From JBEIFW01 sp044370695 (GTDB lineage: Bacteria; Actinomycetota; Acidimicrobiia; Acidimicrobiales; Ilumatobacteraceae): DNA of 34,554 bases. The position numbers and the translations under genes are program-made. Below are positions 1 through 7,847 of the stretch, one piece after another. Below the pieces are notes generated by a model. The model saw only the letters and a program-made list of their open reading frames with translations. It was not told the origin of the DNA and made no database searches. The DNA lies in NCBI GenBank assembly GCA_044370695.1, contig JBILVB010000025.1:1-34554 (forward strand), given 5' to 3'. Numbering within the stretch: the stretch's first letter is position 1; every line of letters begins with the position of its first letter.

Positions 1-297
1 CTCGTGCAGGAGATCGCCACGACCGGCACCCTGCCCGTCCCGCTGTTCTGCGCCGGTGGGGTCGCAACGCCGGCCGACGCCGCGCTCGTCATGCAGTTGG
101 GCGCCGAGGCCGTGTTCGTGGGCTCGGGGATCTTCAAGAGCGGCAACCCGGCCAAGCGGGCCCGGGCGATCGTGGAGGCGACCACCCACTTCCGTGATCC
201 CCACATCCTGGCCAAGGTCAGCCGCGGTCTCGGGGAACCGATGACCGGCATCGGGATGGACAAGGTCACCGTAAAGCTGGCCGAGCGCGGCTGGTGA
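1..297 (+). CDS. pdxS: Pyridoxal 5'-phosphate synthase lyase subunit PdxS, C-terminal part only
   Basis: Only the last 98 codons are in the window; the reading frame is open from base 1 and ends at TGA 295-297. PdxS condenses ribose 5-phosphate, glyceraldehyde 3-phosphate and ammonia into pyridoxal 5'-phosphate, using ammonia supplied by PdxT in a cytoplasmic dodecameric complex. What is visible is the end of the TIM barrel: the [14 protein letters not shown] strand-turn, the phosphate-binding VGSGIFKS segment and the family's usual ending LAERGW. The family is about 295 residues, so roughly two thirds lie to the left. pdxT follows after 30 bp on the same strand, which is the expected partner order. 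Confidence 0.97.
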   Translation, partial: LVQEIATTGTLPVPLFCAGGVATPADAALVMQLGAEAVFVGSGIFKSGNPAKRARAIVEATTHFRDPHILAKVSRGLGEPMTGIGMDKVTVKLAERGW

Positions 298-327
298 GCG
301 CAGCCCGCCCCGCCCAGGAGCCGCCAG

Positions 328-918
328 GTGGTGGCCGCACGCATCGGCGTGCTCGCCCTGCAGGGGGCCTTCGCCGCGCACGCCCTCGCGCTCGCTGAGG
401 TCGGCGTCGAACCGGCCGAGGTTCGCGTCCCGGCCGACCTCGACGGGATCGACGGGATCGTGCTGCCGGGTGGTGAGTCCACCACCATGTCGATGCTCCT
501 CGAGTCCTCCGGGCTCTTCGATCCGCTGCGCGACCGACTGCGGGAAGGCCTGCCGGCCTTCGGAACGTGCGCCGGGATGATCCTGCTCGCTCGGGAGGTG
601 CTCGACGGTCGCACCGATCAACGGAGCTTCGGATCCCTCGACATCGCCGTGCGCCGGAACGCGTACGGCCGGCAAGTCGACAGCTTCGAGACCGACCTCG
701 ACGTCACCGGACTCGACGGGTCGTTCCACGCCGTGTTCATCCGGGCCCCGGCGATCGAGTCCAGTGGACCGTCCGTGACGGTGCTCGCCCGTCACGAGGG
801 CCGACCGGTGTTCGTCCGCCAGGGCTCGGTGTTCGCTGCGGCGTTCCACCCCGAACTCAGTGGTGACGCCCGACTTCATGCGCTGTTCGCAGCGCACGTC
901 CCGACGTACAGGAGGTAA
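328..918 (+). CDS. pdxT: Pyridoxal 5'-phosphate synthase glutaminase subunit PdxT
   Basis: This class-I glutaminase hydrolyses glutamine and channels the ammonia to PdxS. The 196-residue product has family length. Visible motifs are GGES (residues 48-51), the nucleophile elbow GTCAGM with Cys81, and the end of the triad in FHPELSGD with His174 and Glu176, so the site is complete. The chosen start is GTG 328, immediately followed by a second GTG at 331; an AGGAG at 316-320 lies 7 nt upstream of 328. The gene ends at TAA 916-918, and the Shine-Dalgarno of the next gene lies at its very 3' end, which suggests co-transcription of pdxS-pdxT-yebC. Confidence 0.96.
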   Translation: MVAARIGVLALQGAFAAHALALAEVGVEPAEVRVPADLDGIDGIVLPGGESTTMSMLLESSGLFDPLRDRLREGLPAFGTCAGMILLAREVLDGRTDQRSFGSLDIAVRRNAYGRQVDSFETDLDVTGLDGSFHAVFIRAPAIESSGPSVTVLARHEGRPVFVRQGSVFAAAFHPELSGDARLHALFAAHVPTYRR

Positions 919-925
919 CGCCGAC

Positions 926-1675
926 ATGTCCGGCCATTCGAAATGGGCGACGATCAAGCATCAGAAGGCTGCGACCGACAAGGCGCGCGGCAAGCTGTTC
1001 GCCAAGCTGATCCGGCAGATCGAGGTGGCCGCCCGCAACGGGGGCGGAGACGTGGAGTCCAACGCGACGCTCCGGGGGATGGTGCAAAAGGCGCGCGCGG
1101 CGTCGGTCCCCAAGGACACGATCCAGAAGGCGATCCGGCGCGGCACGGGGGAGGAGCAGGGCACCTCCTACGAGGCCATCTCCTACGAGGGGTACGCCCC
1201 GGGTGGGGTCGCCGTGCTGGTCGCAGTGCTCACGGACAACCGCAACCGGACGGGGGCGGAGATCCGGGCCGTGTTCTCGAAGATGGGCGGCTCGATGGCC
1301 GAGCCGGGCGCCGTCGCTTGGCAGTTCTCTCGCAAGGGGCAGTTGAGCGTGCCTCGCTCGGCGAACGAGGAAGACCTGATGCTCGTCGCGCTCGAGGCAG
1401 GGGCCGAGGACGTCCGAGACGATCTCGACGCCTGGACGGTCACGACCGAACCCAACGATCTCGAGCCCGTCCAGTCCGCCATCGAGGCCGCGGGGCTCAT
1501 CGTCACCTCGGCCGAGGTGACCATGGTGGCCTCGACATCGGTGCCGGTGACCGATGCCGAGGACGCCCGGAAGGTGCTGCGGATCCTCGATGCATTCGAG
1601 GACAACGACGACGTCCAGGACGTGTACTCCAACGCCGACCTCGACGACGAGGTCCTGACCGGGATCGAGGCCTGA
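926..1675 (+). CDS. YebC/TACO1-family protein
   Basis: The family consists of translation-associated or DNA-binding regulators. The TACO1/YebC2 branch helps ribosomes through proline stretches, and some YebC homologues act as transcription regulators. The 249-residue product begins with the diagnostic [18 protein letters not shown] block and carries [15 protein letters not shown] and the AMxKARAA-like region, then the two C-terminal domains. The ATG at 926 is chosen over the GTG at 860 because this is where homology begins and because GGAGG at 911-915 lies 10 nt upstream. It follows pdxT by 7 bp. The gene after it starts 1 bp beyond its stop. In many actinobacteria yebC is followed by ruvC; here about 6 kb of other genes intervene. 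Which branch it belongs to cannot be settled by eye. Confidence 0.95.
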   Translation: MSGHSKWATIKHQKAATDKARGKLFAKLIRQIEVAARNGGGDVESNATLRGMVQKARAASVPKDTIQKAIRRGTGEEQGTSYEAISYEGYAPGGVAVLVAVLTDNRNRTGAEIRAVFSKMGGSMAEPGAVAWQFSRKGQLSVPRSANEEDLMLVALEAGAEDVRDDLDAWTVTTEPNDLEPVQSAIEAAGLIVTSAEVTMVASTSVPVTDAEDARKVLRILDAFEDNDDVQDVYSNADLDDEVLTGIEA

Positions 1676-1676
1676 G

Positions 1677-2132
1677 ATGGTGGCACCGTCGGTCGGAGAT
1701 CTGGCGCCGGACTTCACCCTGCCCGGCACCGGTGGTCACGACTACCGTTTGGCGGACTACCGGGGTCGAGCGGTCGTGCTGGTGTTCTACCCGGGCGACG
1801 ACAGCCCGGTGTGCACCAAGCAGCTCAACTCCTACAACCACGACCTCGCCCAGTTCGACGGCGTCGGGGCCCAAGTCCTCGCCATCAACGCCGGGTCGAT
1901 CGAGAGCCACGAATCGTTCCGTGCCAAGCACGGGTTCGGGTTCCCGCTGCTCGCCGACCCGGACAAGAAAGTCGCCGCTGCGTTCGGCACGCTCGGGCCG
2001 CTCGGGTTTCCCCGCCGCAGCGTGTTCGTCGTGGACGGTGCCGGGGTGATCCGCTACGCGCACCGGGCCATCGCCGGACTCACGTATCGACCCACCGAAG
2101 AGATCGTCGCCGCGGTCCGCTCGGCGAGCTGA
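1677..2132 (+). CDS. Bcp/AhpC-TSA family peroxiredoxin, apparently 1-Cys
   Basis: This is a thiol peroxidase that would reduce hydrogen peroxide or organic hydroperoxides in the cytoplasm. The 151-residue product has the thioredoxin-fold start [12 protein letters not shown] and the active-site stretch [14 protein letters not shown] with the peroxidatic cysteine at residue 46. Classical Bcp proteins have a resolving cysteine five residues later (CTxExC); here that position is not cysteine, and I see no other cysteine in the protein, so it would work as a 1-Cys enzyme needing an external thiol. The ATG lies 1 bp after the yebC stop, so translation is probably coupled. It meets the next gene tail to tail, with only 3 bp between stops. 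Confidence 0.93.
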   Translation: MVAPSVGDLAPDFTLPGTGGHDYRLADYRGRAVVLVFYPGDDSPVCTKQLNSYNHDLAQFDGVGAQVLAINAGSIESHESFRAKHGFGFPLLADPDKKVAAAFGTLGPLGFPRRSVFVVDGAGVIRYAHRAIAGLTYRPTEEIVAAVRSAS

Positions 2133-2135
2133 CCG

Positions 2136-3446
2136 TCACGGGCAGGCCGGGCCGACCTCGTAGACGGTGAACCCGGTCGAGCGTTCCCGGACCTCGACCT
2201 GGGCCTCGCCGGTACGGCATGGCCGGGCGGCCATCTCCTCGAGGAGCGCCCGCTCGTTGGTGCGGAACCTGGTCTGGTAGGAGTCGAACAGCACCACCCG
2301 TTCGACGCTGCGCTGTGCGAGGAACGCCGAGTAGGACGCCGTGTCGTTCCAGCTGCGCCGGACGATCGATTCGGGGAAGAACTCGCTGTCGAGCCGTCCC
2401 CCCGCCTTGAGCAGCCGGTACATCCCGACCTTCTCGTCGTCGGCGCGGAGGTACCGGTACATCCGTCCCGGTTCGAAGCTCGGGGTTCGCAGCCACTGCG
2501 CCGTCGTCGTCTCGGGTGCCCGTCGCAACGACTTCCAGGCGGTGTCGGTGCTGAGCGGACCCAGCGCCACGACGTTGGCGACGGCCAGGAGCCCGCATGC
2601 CGCGACCGGGAGCAGGGCACGGCGGTGCTGCGTCGTTCGAAGCGCGACCAAGCACAGCGGCAACGCGACCACCAGGCCCCGCATGCCGACGGTCCCGAAG
2701 AAGTTGACGACCTTGTCCCGCAACGACGAATCGACGAACACGGGTGACGCAATCACGAGGTACGCAGCAGGGAGTGCCGGTACGACCGACACGGCGAAGG
2801 CGATGAGCAGCCGGCGCCGGTCCGGCGCCCAGAAAAGCCAGGTGGCGACGATCACGGCGGTGACCGGGAGCAGCACCGCCGGGTGGTTGACGTGAGCGAG
2901 CGCGACGAACACGACGGCCGAGACGTGGCGTCCCCGGCGCCAGCGGCCGATGCCCACCAGCAGCAGCGTGACCGCCCACAGGAACGGCAGCTGGCCGGCG
3001 ATCGGGGCCATCACGAGGGCCGGGTTGAGCAGGACGGCCACCGCCCACCAGCCGGTGCGCAGCTCGGGGGCGGCGTAGAACGTGGCGAGCACGGCGAGCA
3101 GGCCACCGAGGGCGAGCCAGACCGACACCGACTGCTCGCCGAGGAGCGGCCACAGCAGTGCCGCCGTCGTCCAGGGCAGCATCCCGTAGGGGTAGGTGAG
3201 CGCGTTCCCGGCGCCCAGTACGTCCATGTGCCACGGGATGCCCCGGCCTCCCCACAGCTGATCGGCGATCCACCAGACGTGGCCGTAGTTGGACATGCTG
3301 TCGAGCGTGACCACGAGGTCGAGGCTCCCGAGGGCGCAGAGCACGACCACCCAGGCCACGGCGAGCCCGATGGCGAGGATCGTGCCGACGTCGTGATCGG
3401 CGGCTGCCCGGGCGCCGGAGCGTTGCCTATGGTTGACCGCTGCCAT
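2136..3446 (-). CDS. Polytopic membrane protein, possibly GT-C-like glycosyltransferase
   Basis: The 436-residue product has about nine or ten hydrophobic segments in its first 300 residues, followed by a soluble C-terminal domain of about 130 residues. After the first segment comes a loop with LDSMSNYGHVWW and later LTYPYGMLPWTTAALLW, an arrangement reminiscent of GT-C enzymes that use lipid-linked sugars. I do not recognise a specific family, so the enzymatic role is inference from this look and from the neighbouring deacetylase and sugar genes. The start is ATG 3446-3444, with GGTGGAG 4 nt upstream and a TACGCT hexamer (minus strand of 3509-3514) further up. The open frame extends far upstream, but only as the shadow of the + strand gene. 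Its start codon overlaps that of the divergent deacetylase. Confidence 0.75.
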   Translation of the reverse strand: MAAVNHRQRSGARAAADHDVGTILAIGLAVAWVVVLCALGSLDLVVTLDSMSNYGHVWWIADQLWGGRGIPWHMDVLGAGNALTYPYGMLPWTTAALLWPLLGEQSVSVWLALGGLLAVLATFYAAPELRTGWWAVAVLLNPALVMAPIAGQLPFLWAVTLLLVGIGRWRRGRHVSAVVFVALAHVNHPAVLLPVTAVIVATWLFWAPDRRRLLIAFAVSVVPALPAAYLVIASPVFVDSSLRDKVVNFFGTVGMRGLVVALPLCLVALRTTQHRRALLPVAACGLLAVANVVALGPLSTDTAWKSLRRAPETTTAQWLRTPSFEPGRMYRYLRADDEKVGMYRLLKAGGRLDSEFFPESIVRRSWNDTASYSAFLAQRSVERVVLFDSYQTRFRTNERALLEEMAARPCRTGEAQVEVRERSTGFTVYEVGPACP

Positions 3447-4752
3447 GGAACTCCACCGGGGATCTGCGTCCGAGCCGACATCGGTCCCCGAGGCCGGGTT
3501 CCGGAATGAGCGTAGCCAATCGGGGCGTTCGGACCGTCTGGTCGTCGCCCTGGTGGCCCTTGCCCCGATCGCGGTGTGGACCGACGACCCGACCGCTGCG
3601 CGAGCGGTGATCGCCGTGGTGGGCCTGCTCGTGGCGGTCGCCGCCGGGGTGGCGGCGGGGCGGTCGTGCCCGCAGGGAAGCCTGCTCGGGCTCGTGGCGG
3701 TCGCCGGGGCGTGCCTGGCGCTCAGCGTCGTACCCCCCGGGGTGATCACCTGGGTGATCTCGGCTGCGCTCGGGGGCGGGGCGGGGGTGATCGCGTCGCC
3801 TCTGGCATCCGCCCGCCTGGGTCGGCGAGGGCGGCGGCGCGTGCTCGTCGCAGCGGTCGGGCTGGCGGGTGCCGTGGTCGGCGCTGCGCTCGTAGGCCCG
3901 ACGATCGGGTTGGCCGTCGTCGTCGTGGTCGCCGCAGCGGCAGCGGTGACCGGCCGGCGTCTGCGGACCTCGCCGCCCCGCACCACCGTGCGGGCCCGGC
4001 TCGCCGTGGTTGCACCCGTCGTGCTCACGGCCGGCCTGCTCGCCTGGGTCGGGGCGAACGACCCCTCGGTGGACTGGTTCGGTCCGGTCGTGCGCCACGG
4101 CGACCGCACGGTGCGCCGGGTGGCGCTGACCTTCGACGACGGTCCGGCCGCCAGCTCCCTCGCAGTCGCCGACGTCCTCGACGCAGCGGGCGTCGCCGGG
4201 ACGTTCTTCGTGGTCGGCAAAGCGGTCGACGCCCGCCCCGACCTGGCCCGCGCGCTCGTCGCCCGGGGGCATCTGCTCGCCAACCACTCGTACCACCACG
4301 ACTACTGGCGGTGGCTCGATCCTCGGTATCCCGAACTCGCCCGCACCCAGGCCTCGATCGCGAGGGCGACGGGGGTGTGCCCCTCGTTCTTCCGGCCACC
4401 GCACGGTCAGCGGACCCCGTTCATGAGCGGTGTCGTCGCCGGCCGGGACATGGACACGGTCCTCTGGGACGTGTCGGCCGCAGACTGGACACCGATCGAC
4501 GGCGCCGAGGTCGCTCGACGGGTGCTGGCGCAGGTCCGACCGGGCTCGGTGATCCTGCTCCACGATGCCATCGACGGCCGTCCCGATGCTGACCGGTCGG
4601 TCCTCGTGAACGCACTGCCGCTGATTCTCGCCGGACTGCGCGACCGAGGGCTCGAGCCGGTGCGACTCGATCAGCTGCTCGGCCGAGCGGGCACCCTGAC
4701 GCCCGCTGCGTGCGGCCTCAGCGTCGCAACGCCGCCCGAACGAGGCGCTTGA
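3445..4752 (+). CDS. Membrane-anchored polysaccharide deacetylase (NodB domain)
   Basis: The 435-residue product has two parts. Residues ~30-215 contain seven or so hydrophobic segments; residues ~225-420 form a NodB domain of carbohydrate esterase family 4. All five catalytic motifs are visible: TFDDG (~229), NHSYHHD (~281), FRPPHG (~317), DVSAADW and the terminal ILLHD (~371). The metal triad D-H-H is therefore intact, and the enzyme should remove N-acetyl groups from a cell-surface glycan such as peptidoglycan or a GlcNAc polymer. The deacetylase domain follows the last membrane segment and so probably faces outward. ATG 3445 is preferred to the TTG at 3433; a TATGGT hexamer at 3428-3433 could be its -10. 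The 3' end overlaps the convergent glycosyltransferase by 35 bp. Confidence 0.93.
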   Translation: MELHRGSASEPTSVPEAGFRNERSQSGRSDRLVVALVALAPIAVWTDDPTAARAVIAVVGLLVAVAAGVAAGRSCPQGSLLGLVAVAGACLALSVVPPGVITWVISAALGGGAGVIASPLASARLGRRGRRRVLVAAVGLAGAVVGAALVGPTIGLAVVVVVAAAAAVTGRRLRTSPPRTTVRARLAVVAPVVLTAGLLAWVGANDPSVDWFGPVVRHGDRTVRRVALTFDDGPAASSLAVADVLDAAGVAGTFFVVGKAVDARPDLARALVARGHLLANHSYHHDYWRWLDPRYPELARTQASIARATGVCPSFFRPPHGQRTPFMSGVVAGRDMDTVLWDVSAADWTPIDGAEVARRVLAQVRPGSVILLHDAIDGRPDADRSVLVNALPLILAGLRDRGLEPVRLDQLLGRAGTLTPAACGLSVATPPERGA

Positions 4753-5563
4753 GGGTCCACCAGCCGGTGACGGCGAGCCCGCCGGTGACCGCTGCGGGCA
4801 CGGCGAGCGCCCGGGCCTGCCCGACGGGTCCCAGCGGGCGGGTCGAGCGGACGCCGGCGACCACCGTCATCCACAGGTCGATGACGACGTCCTTCATGCG
4901 GGTGCGGGAGCGGAACACCGGAACCGGCACGAGCACGTCGTTGCGCAGCTTGCGACCCCGGCGGCACATCACGACGGCGACCTCGACGGTCTCGGAGTAC
5001 TTGTACCCCTTGTAGAAATCGAGGGCGTCGGCGAGGGCCCCGGCGCGGAAGATGCGATAGCCGGACTCGATGTCGTACAGGCGTTGACCGGCCCACAGCG
5101 TGCCCCAGGTGCTCATCACCCAGTTCCCGGCCTGCTTGTACTTCGGGTAGGTGGACAGGTCGCGCCGCACGATGAGCGCATCGAGCTCCTCGTCGACCAT
5201 CTGGCGGTGCAGGTCCTCCAGGACCGCGAGTTCGTGCTGACCGTCGGCGTCGACGGTGTAGACGAAGTCGTCGGGGTGGATCTCGCCGGCGGCGATGCGT
5301 CGACGCAGGTCGGTGAAGGCGGTGTAGTACGCCTCCGACATGCCCTGGTTGACCTCGTGGACCAGCAACCGGGCCTGTTCGTGGCCCGGGAGCCACGACT
5401 GGATCTCGGCGCGCGTGCGGTCGGTCGAGCCGTCGTCGACGACGACGAGTTCGTCCACGTAGCCGTAGAGCTTGTCGAGCACGCCGACGACGGTCGGCTC
5501 CTCGTTGTACGCCGGCACCACGGCGATCCGTCGGGGCGAATGGGGTCGGGTCGATCCGAGCAT
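4718..5563 (-). CDS. Family 2 glycosyltransferase (dolichol-phosphate-mannose-synthase-like)
   Basis: The 281-residue product would transfer a sugar from a nucleotide donor to a lipid carrier or glycan acceptor. The GT-A fold is clear: VVPAYNEE near the N-terminus, VVVDDGSTD for nucleotide binding and TVDADGQH as the DxD metal site. There is a weakly hydrophobic C-terminal stretch (VPAAVTGGLAVTGWW) that may anchor it. ATG 5563 shares one base with the TGA of the upstream epimerase (TGATG), so the two are probably translationally coupled; GGAG lies 6 nt upstream. A GTG at 5566 is an alternative start. It is the last gene of a minus-strand operon with the epimerase and the DegT aminotransferase, and its tail overlaps the deacetylase gene by 35 bp. 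Confidence 0.93.
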   Translation of the reverse strand: MLGSTRPHSPRRIAVVPAYNEEPTVVGVLDKLYGYVDELVVVDDGSTDRTRAEIQSWLPGHEQARLLVHEVNQGMSEAYYTAFTDLRRRIAAGEIHPDDFVYTVDADGQHELAVLEDLHRQMVDEELDALIVRRDLSTYPKYKQAGNWVMSTWGTLWAGQRLYDIESGYRIFRAGALADALDFYKGYKYSETVEVAVVMCRRGRKLRNDVLVPVPVFRSRTRMKDVVIDLWMTVVAGVRSTRPLGPVGQARALAVPAAVTGGLAVTGWWTLKRLVRAALRR

Positions 5564-6504
5564 CACCGCTCTCCGGCGGCGCTGCGGGACGGGACCGTGA
5601 AGCCCTCGGCCAGGTAGTGCTCGAAGGTGCGCCGCATCCCCTCGTCGAAATCGACCTGGGGCGTCCAGCCGATCTCGTCGCGGGCGCGGTCGGTCTTGAC
5701 CACTCGGGCCTTGAGATCGCCCGGCCGCGACGGCCCGTACTCCACCGTGACGTCGCCCACGAGTTCCCGGACGCGCTCGGCGATCTGACGGATCGACACC
5801 GGCGTGTCGCCGTCGAGGTTGTACGTACGGTTGGTCGCCGCCGGGTTCAGCGCCAACACGTGGGCTCGTGCGAGGTCGCCCACGTAGACGAAGAACCGCT
5901 CCTGACGTCCGTCGCCGTCGATGCGCAGCGGCTCACCCCGGAACGCTCGCTTGAAGAACGCGGCCGCGACGCAGTTGTCCCGCATGCGAGGGCCGTAGGG
6001 CACGCCGTACCGCAGCACCGTGAAGGGCCGCTGGTAGAGCGTGGCGTAGTCGCGGCACATCATCTCCGAGGCGACCTTGGTGCTCACGTAGAGGTGGCGG
6101 TCGGTCTCGGGGGCGAACGGCGTCGACTCGTCGACGACGTCGCCGGTGGTGGCGGCGTACACCCAGACGGTCGAGGCGAGGATCACTCGGCCGGCGTCGG
6201 CCTTGCGGGCCGCCTCGAGGACCGAGACCGTGCCGGTGCAGTTCAGGCGGACGGCGCCCACCGGGTCGGCGTGCACGATGTTCACGTCCGCGTACGCCGC
6301 GAGGTGGAACACGGCGTCGGTGCCGGCCACCACGTCGGCGACGGCGTCGGTGTCGAGGATGTCGACCGGCGTCCATTCGACGTCGCTGCGGTGCGGGGCG
6401 CGGGGGTCGAGCACCCGGACCCGGTGACCGGCGTCGGCGAGCGCGTCGATCACGTGGGAGCCGATGTACCCGGATCCCCCGGTGACGGCGACGAACTGCT
6501 CCAC
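5563..6504 (-). CDS. NAD-dependent epimerase/dehydratase (nucleotide sugar)
   Basis: This 313-residue extended short-chain dehydrogenase would epimerise, dehydrate or reduce a nucleotide sugar. The Rossmann motif TGGSGYIGSHV sits at residues 8-18, with DILD and FHLAA typical of UDP-sugar enzymes. The catalytic elements are STVWVYA (Ser/Thr) and YVSTK (Tyr-x3-Lys). The C-terminal half has RYGVPYGPR and YNLDGDTPVSI, the usual substrate-domain landmarks. The exact substrate cannot be read from sequence alone. The start is GTG 6504, with AAGGGA about 8 nt upstream. It lies 58 bp downstream of the aminotransferase stop and overlaps the glycosyltransferase start, which points to a shared amino- or deoxy-sugar pathway. 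Confidence 0.94.
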   Translation of the reverse strand: MEQFVAVTGGSGYIGSHVIDALADAGHRVRVLDPRAPHRSDVEWTPVDILDTDAVADVVAGTDAVFHLAAYADVNIVHADPVGAVRLNCTGTVSVLEAARKADAGRVILASTVWVYAATTGDVVDESTPFAPETDRHLYVSTKVASEMMCRDYATLYQRPFTVLRYGVPYGPRMRDNCVAAAFFKRAFRGEPLRIDGDGRQERFFVYVGDLARAHVLALNPAATNRTYNLDGDTPVSIRQIAERVRELVGDVTVEYGPSRPGDLKARVVKTDRARDEIGWTPQVDFDEGMRRTFEHYLAEGFTVPSRSAAGER

Positions 6505-6573
6505 GATGCTGTTCCCTTCTCGGCGACGCCGTCGCCGGTCGTTGTGGGTTCCCGGACTGCGTTCGGCCGTCGG

Positions 6574-7701
6574 CTACATGCGCCCGAGCGCGGCGGCCAC
6601 CGCGTCGAGGACGATCTCGGCCTGCTCGTCGGTCATCACGGCCGACGTGGGCAGGCAGACGTGCCGGGCGCAGATCCGCTCCGCCCCCGGCAGCGGACCT
6701 GCGGCCCAGGGCTCGAACACCGGCTGGAGGTGCAGCGGCGCTTCGTAGACCTCGCCGGAGAGCCCGACGCCGTACTCCTCGCGCAGGAGCTTCTTGTAGG
6801 CGGCCCGGTCGACCCCATCGGGCAGGTAGGCCACGTACTTGTAGTAGTTGCTGACGCTGTCGAGGGGCACCGCCACCGGCTGGAGCCCCGTCGCCTCGAT
6901 CCCCTTGTCGTAGATGGCTGCGACGCGCTGCCGGGCGGCGATGAACTCGGGGAGCCGCCCGAACTGGCTCAACCCGATCGCCGCGTGGGGCTCGCTCATC
7001 CGCCAGTTGTACCCGAGCCGGGTGTGGAGGTTGGTGAGGAAGCCGGCCTTGCCCTGGTCCCGGTAGATCTTCGACTCCTCGGCGATGCGGTCGTCGGCGG
7101 TGACGATCATCCCGCCCTCACCCGAGGTCATCACCTTGGTGGGATAGAAGGAGTACGACGCAGCGATCCCGAAGGTGCCGGCCATCCGCCCCTGGAAACT
7201 GCTGCCGTGGGCGTGGGCGGCGTCCTCCATGAGCCAGATCCCGGCGTCGGCGCAGATCTGGAGGATCTCGTCGATCGCCGGCGTGATCAGGCCGGCGACG
7301 TGCACGACCACCGCGCCGACGGTGTCGGGCCCGATCGCGGCACGCACGGCGGCCGGATCGAGCGCCAGCGTCGCCGGGTCGCAGTCGACGAAACGCGGCC
7401 GGGCGCCGGCGGCGATCACGGCCGCAGCCGTGGCGAAGAAGGTGTTGGCCGGCACCAGCACCTCACCGCCGGCCACGCCGACCGCCCGGAGCGGGATCTC
7501 GAGCGCCGAGGTGCCCGAGTTGACGGTGATGGCGTGGGCGACGCCGTTGAAGGCGGCCCAGCGCTCCTCGAACTCCCGGCTGATCTTGCCGAGGGTGAGC
7601 TGACCCGTCCGCAGGCTCTCGTCGATCTGCGCCAGGATGGCCGCCCGGTCCTCCTCGGGAACGTGGATTGCGGCGGGCGGGACACGAAGTGGCGACGTCA
7701 C
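6574..7701 (-). CDS. DegT/DnrJ/EryC1-family PLP aminotransferase
   Basis: The 375-residue product belongs to the family that aminates keto-sugar nucleotides. Visible landmarks are NSGTSALEIPLRAVGV (PLP phosphate pocket), LMEDAAHAHGS (Asp contacting the PLP nitrogen) and SFYPTKVMTSGEGG, containing the Schiff-base lysine. LGYNWRMSEPHAAIGLSQ is the family's usual following block. The start is GTG 7701; the open frame continues upstream, but homology begins here and GAGGAG lies 11 nt before it. A TACGGT hexamer on the minus strand at 7739-7744 could be the -10 for this operon. It is divergent from ruvC. Together with the epimerase and glycosyltransferase it probably makes and transfers an amino sugar. 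Confidence 0.93.
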   Translation of the reverse strand: MTSPLRVPPAAIHVPEEDRAAILAQIDESLRTGQLTLGKISREFEERWAAFNGVAHAITVNSGTSALEIPLRAVGVAGGEVLVPANTFFATAAAVIAAGARPRFVDCDPATLALDPAAVRAAIGPDTVGAVVVHVAGLITPAIDEILQICADAGIWLMEDAAHAHGSSFQGRMAGTFGIAASYSFYPTKVMTSGEGGMIVTADDRIAEESKIYRDQGKAGFLTNLHTRLGYNWRMSEPHAAIGLSQFGRLPEFIAARQRVAAIYDKGIEATGLQPVAVPLDSVSNYYKYVAYLPDGVDRAAYKKLLREEYGVGLSGEVYEAPLHLQPVFEPWAAGPLPGAERICARHVCLPTSAVMTDEQAEIVLDAVAAALGRM

Positions 7702-7738
7702 GGGACCGGAAGCTCCTCGGTGAAAAGAATCCGGTGAA

Positions 7739-7744
7739 CCGTAG
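7739..7744 (-). promoter_or_regulatory. Candidate -10 element for the aminotransferase-epimerase-glycosyltransferase operon
   Basis: The minus strand reads TACGGT here, 37 nt before GTG 7701. The leader would carry the GAGGAG ribosome-binding site. It matches the TAnnnT pattern seen repeatedly in the window. I see no clear -35 box. Confidence 0.45.
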
Positions 7745-7833
7745 CGCCTGACGCGCGCGGGCGGGAGAGGACGGCGCTCGCCGTGCCCGGTGCCACCGAC
7801 GCGGACATCCACCGCGCGTCCGCAGCGGACGGG

Positions 7834-7839
7834 TAGGAT
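7834..7839 (+). promoter_or_regulatory. Candidate -10 element for leaderless ruvC transcript
   Basis: TAGGAT lies 8 nt before GTG 7848. With transcription starting about 7 nt after the hexamer, the mRNA would begin at or next to the start codon, and no Shine-Dalgarno is visible in the gap. Confidence 0.6.
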
Positions 7840-7847
7840 CCGAACCG

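Noticed and set aside
3447..4283. Upstream extension of the minus-strand membrane protein to a 715-residue protein
   Set aside because: The added part is antisense to the NodB gene, is Thr/Ala/Arg-rich and lacks motifs; ATG 3446 has a Shine-Dalgarno.
5617..7737. 706-codon open frame on + antisense to the epimerase and aminotransferase genes
   Set aside because: Its sequence is Gly/Arg/His/Val-rich with no motifs; the minus-strand genes have complete catalytic signatures. Long antisense frames are expected at this GC content.
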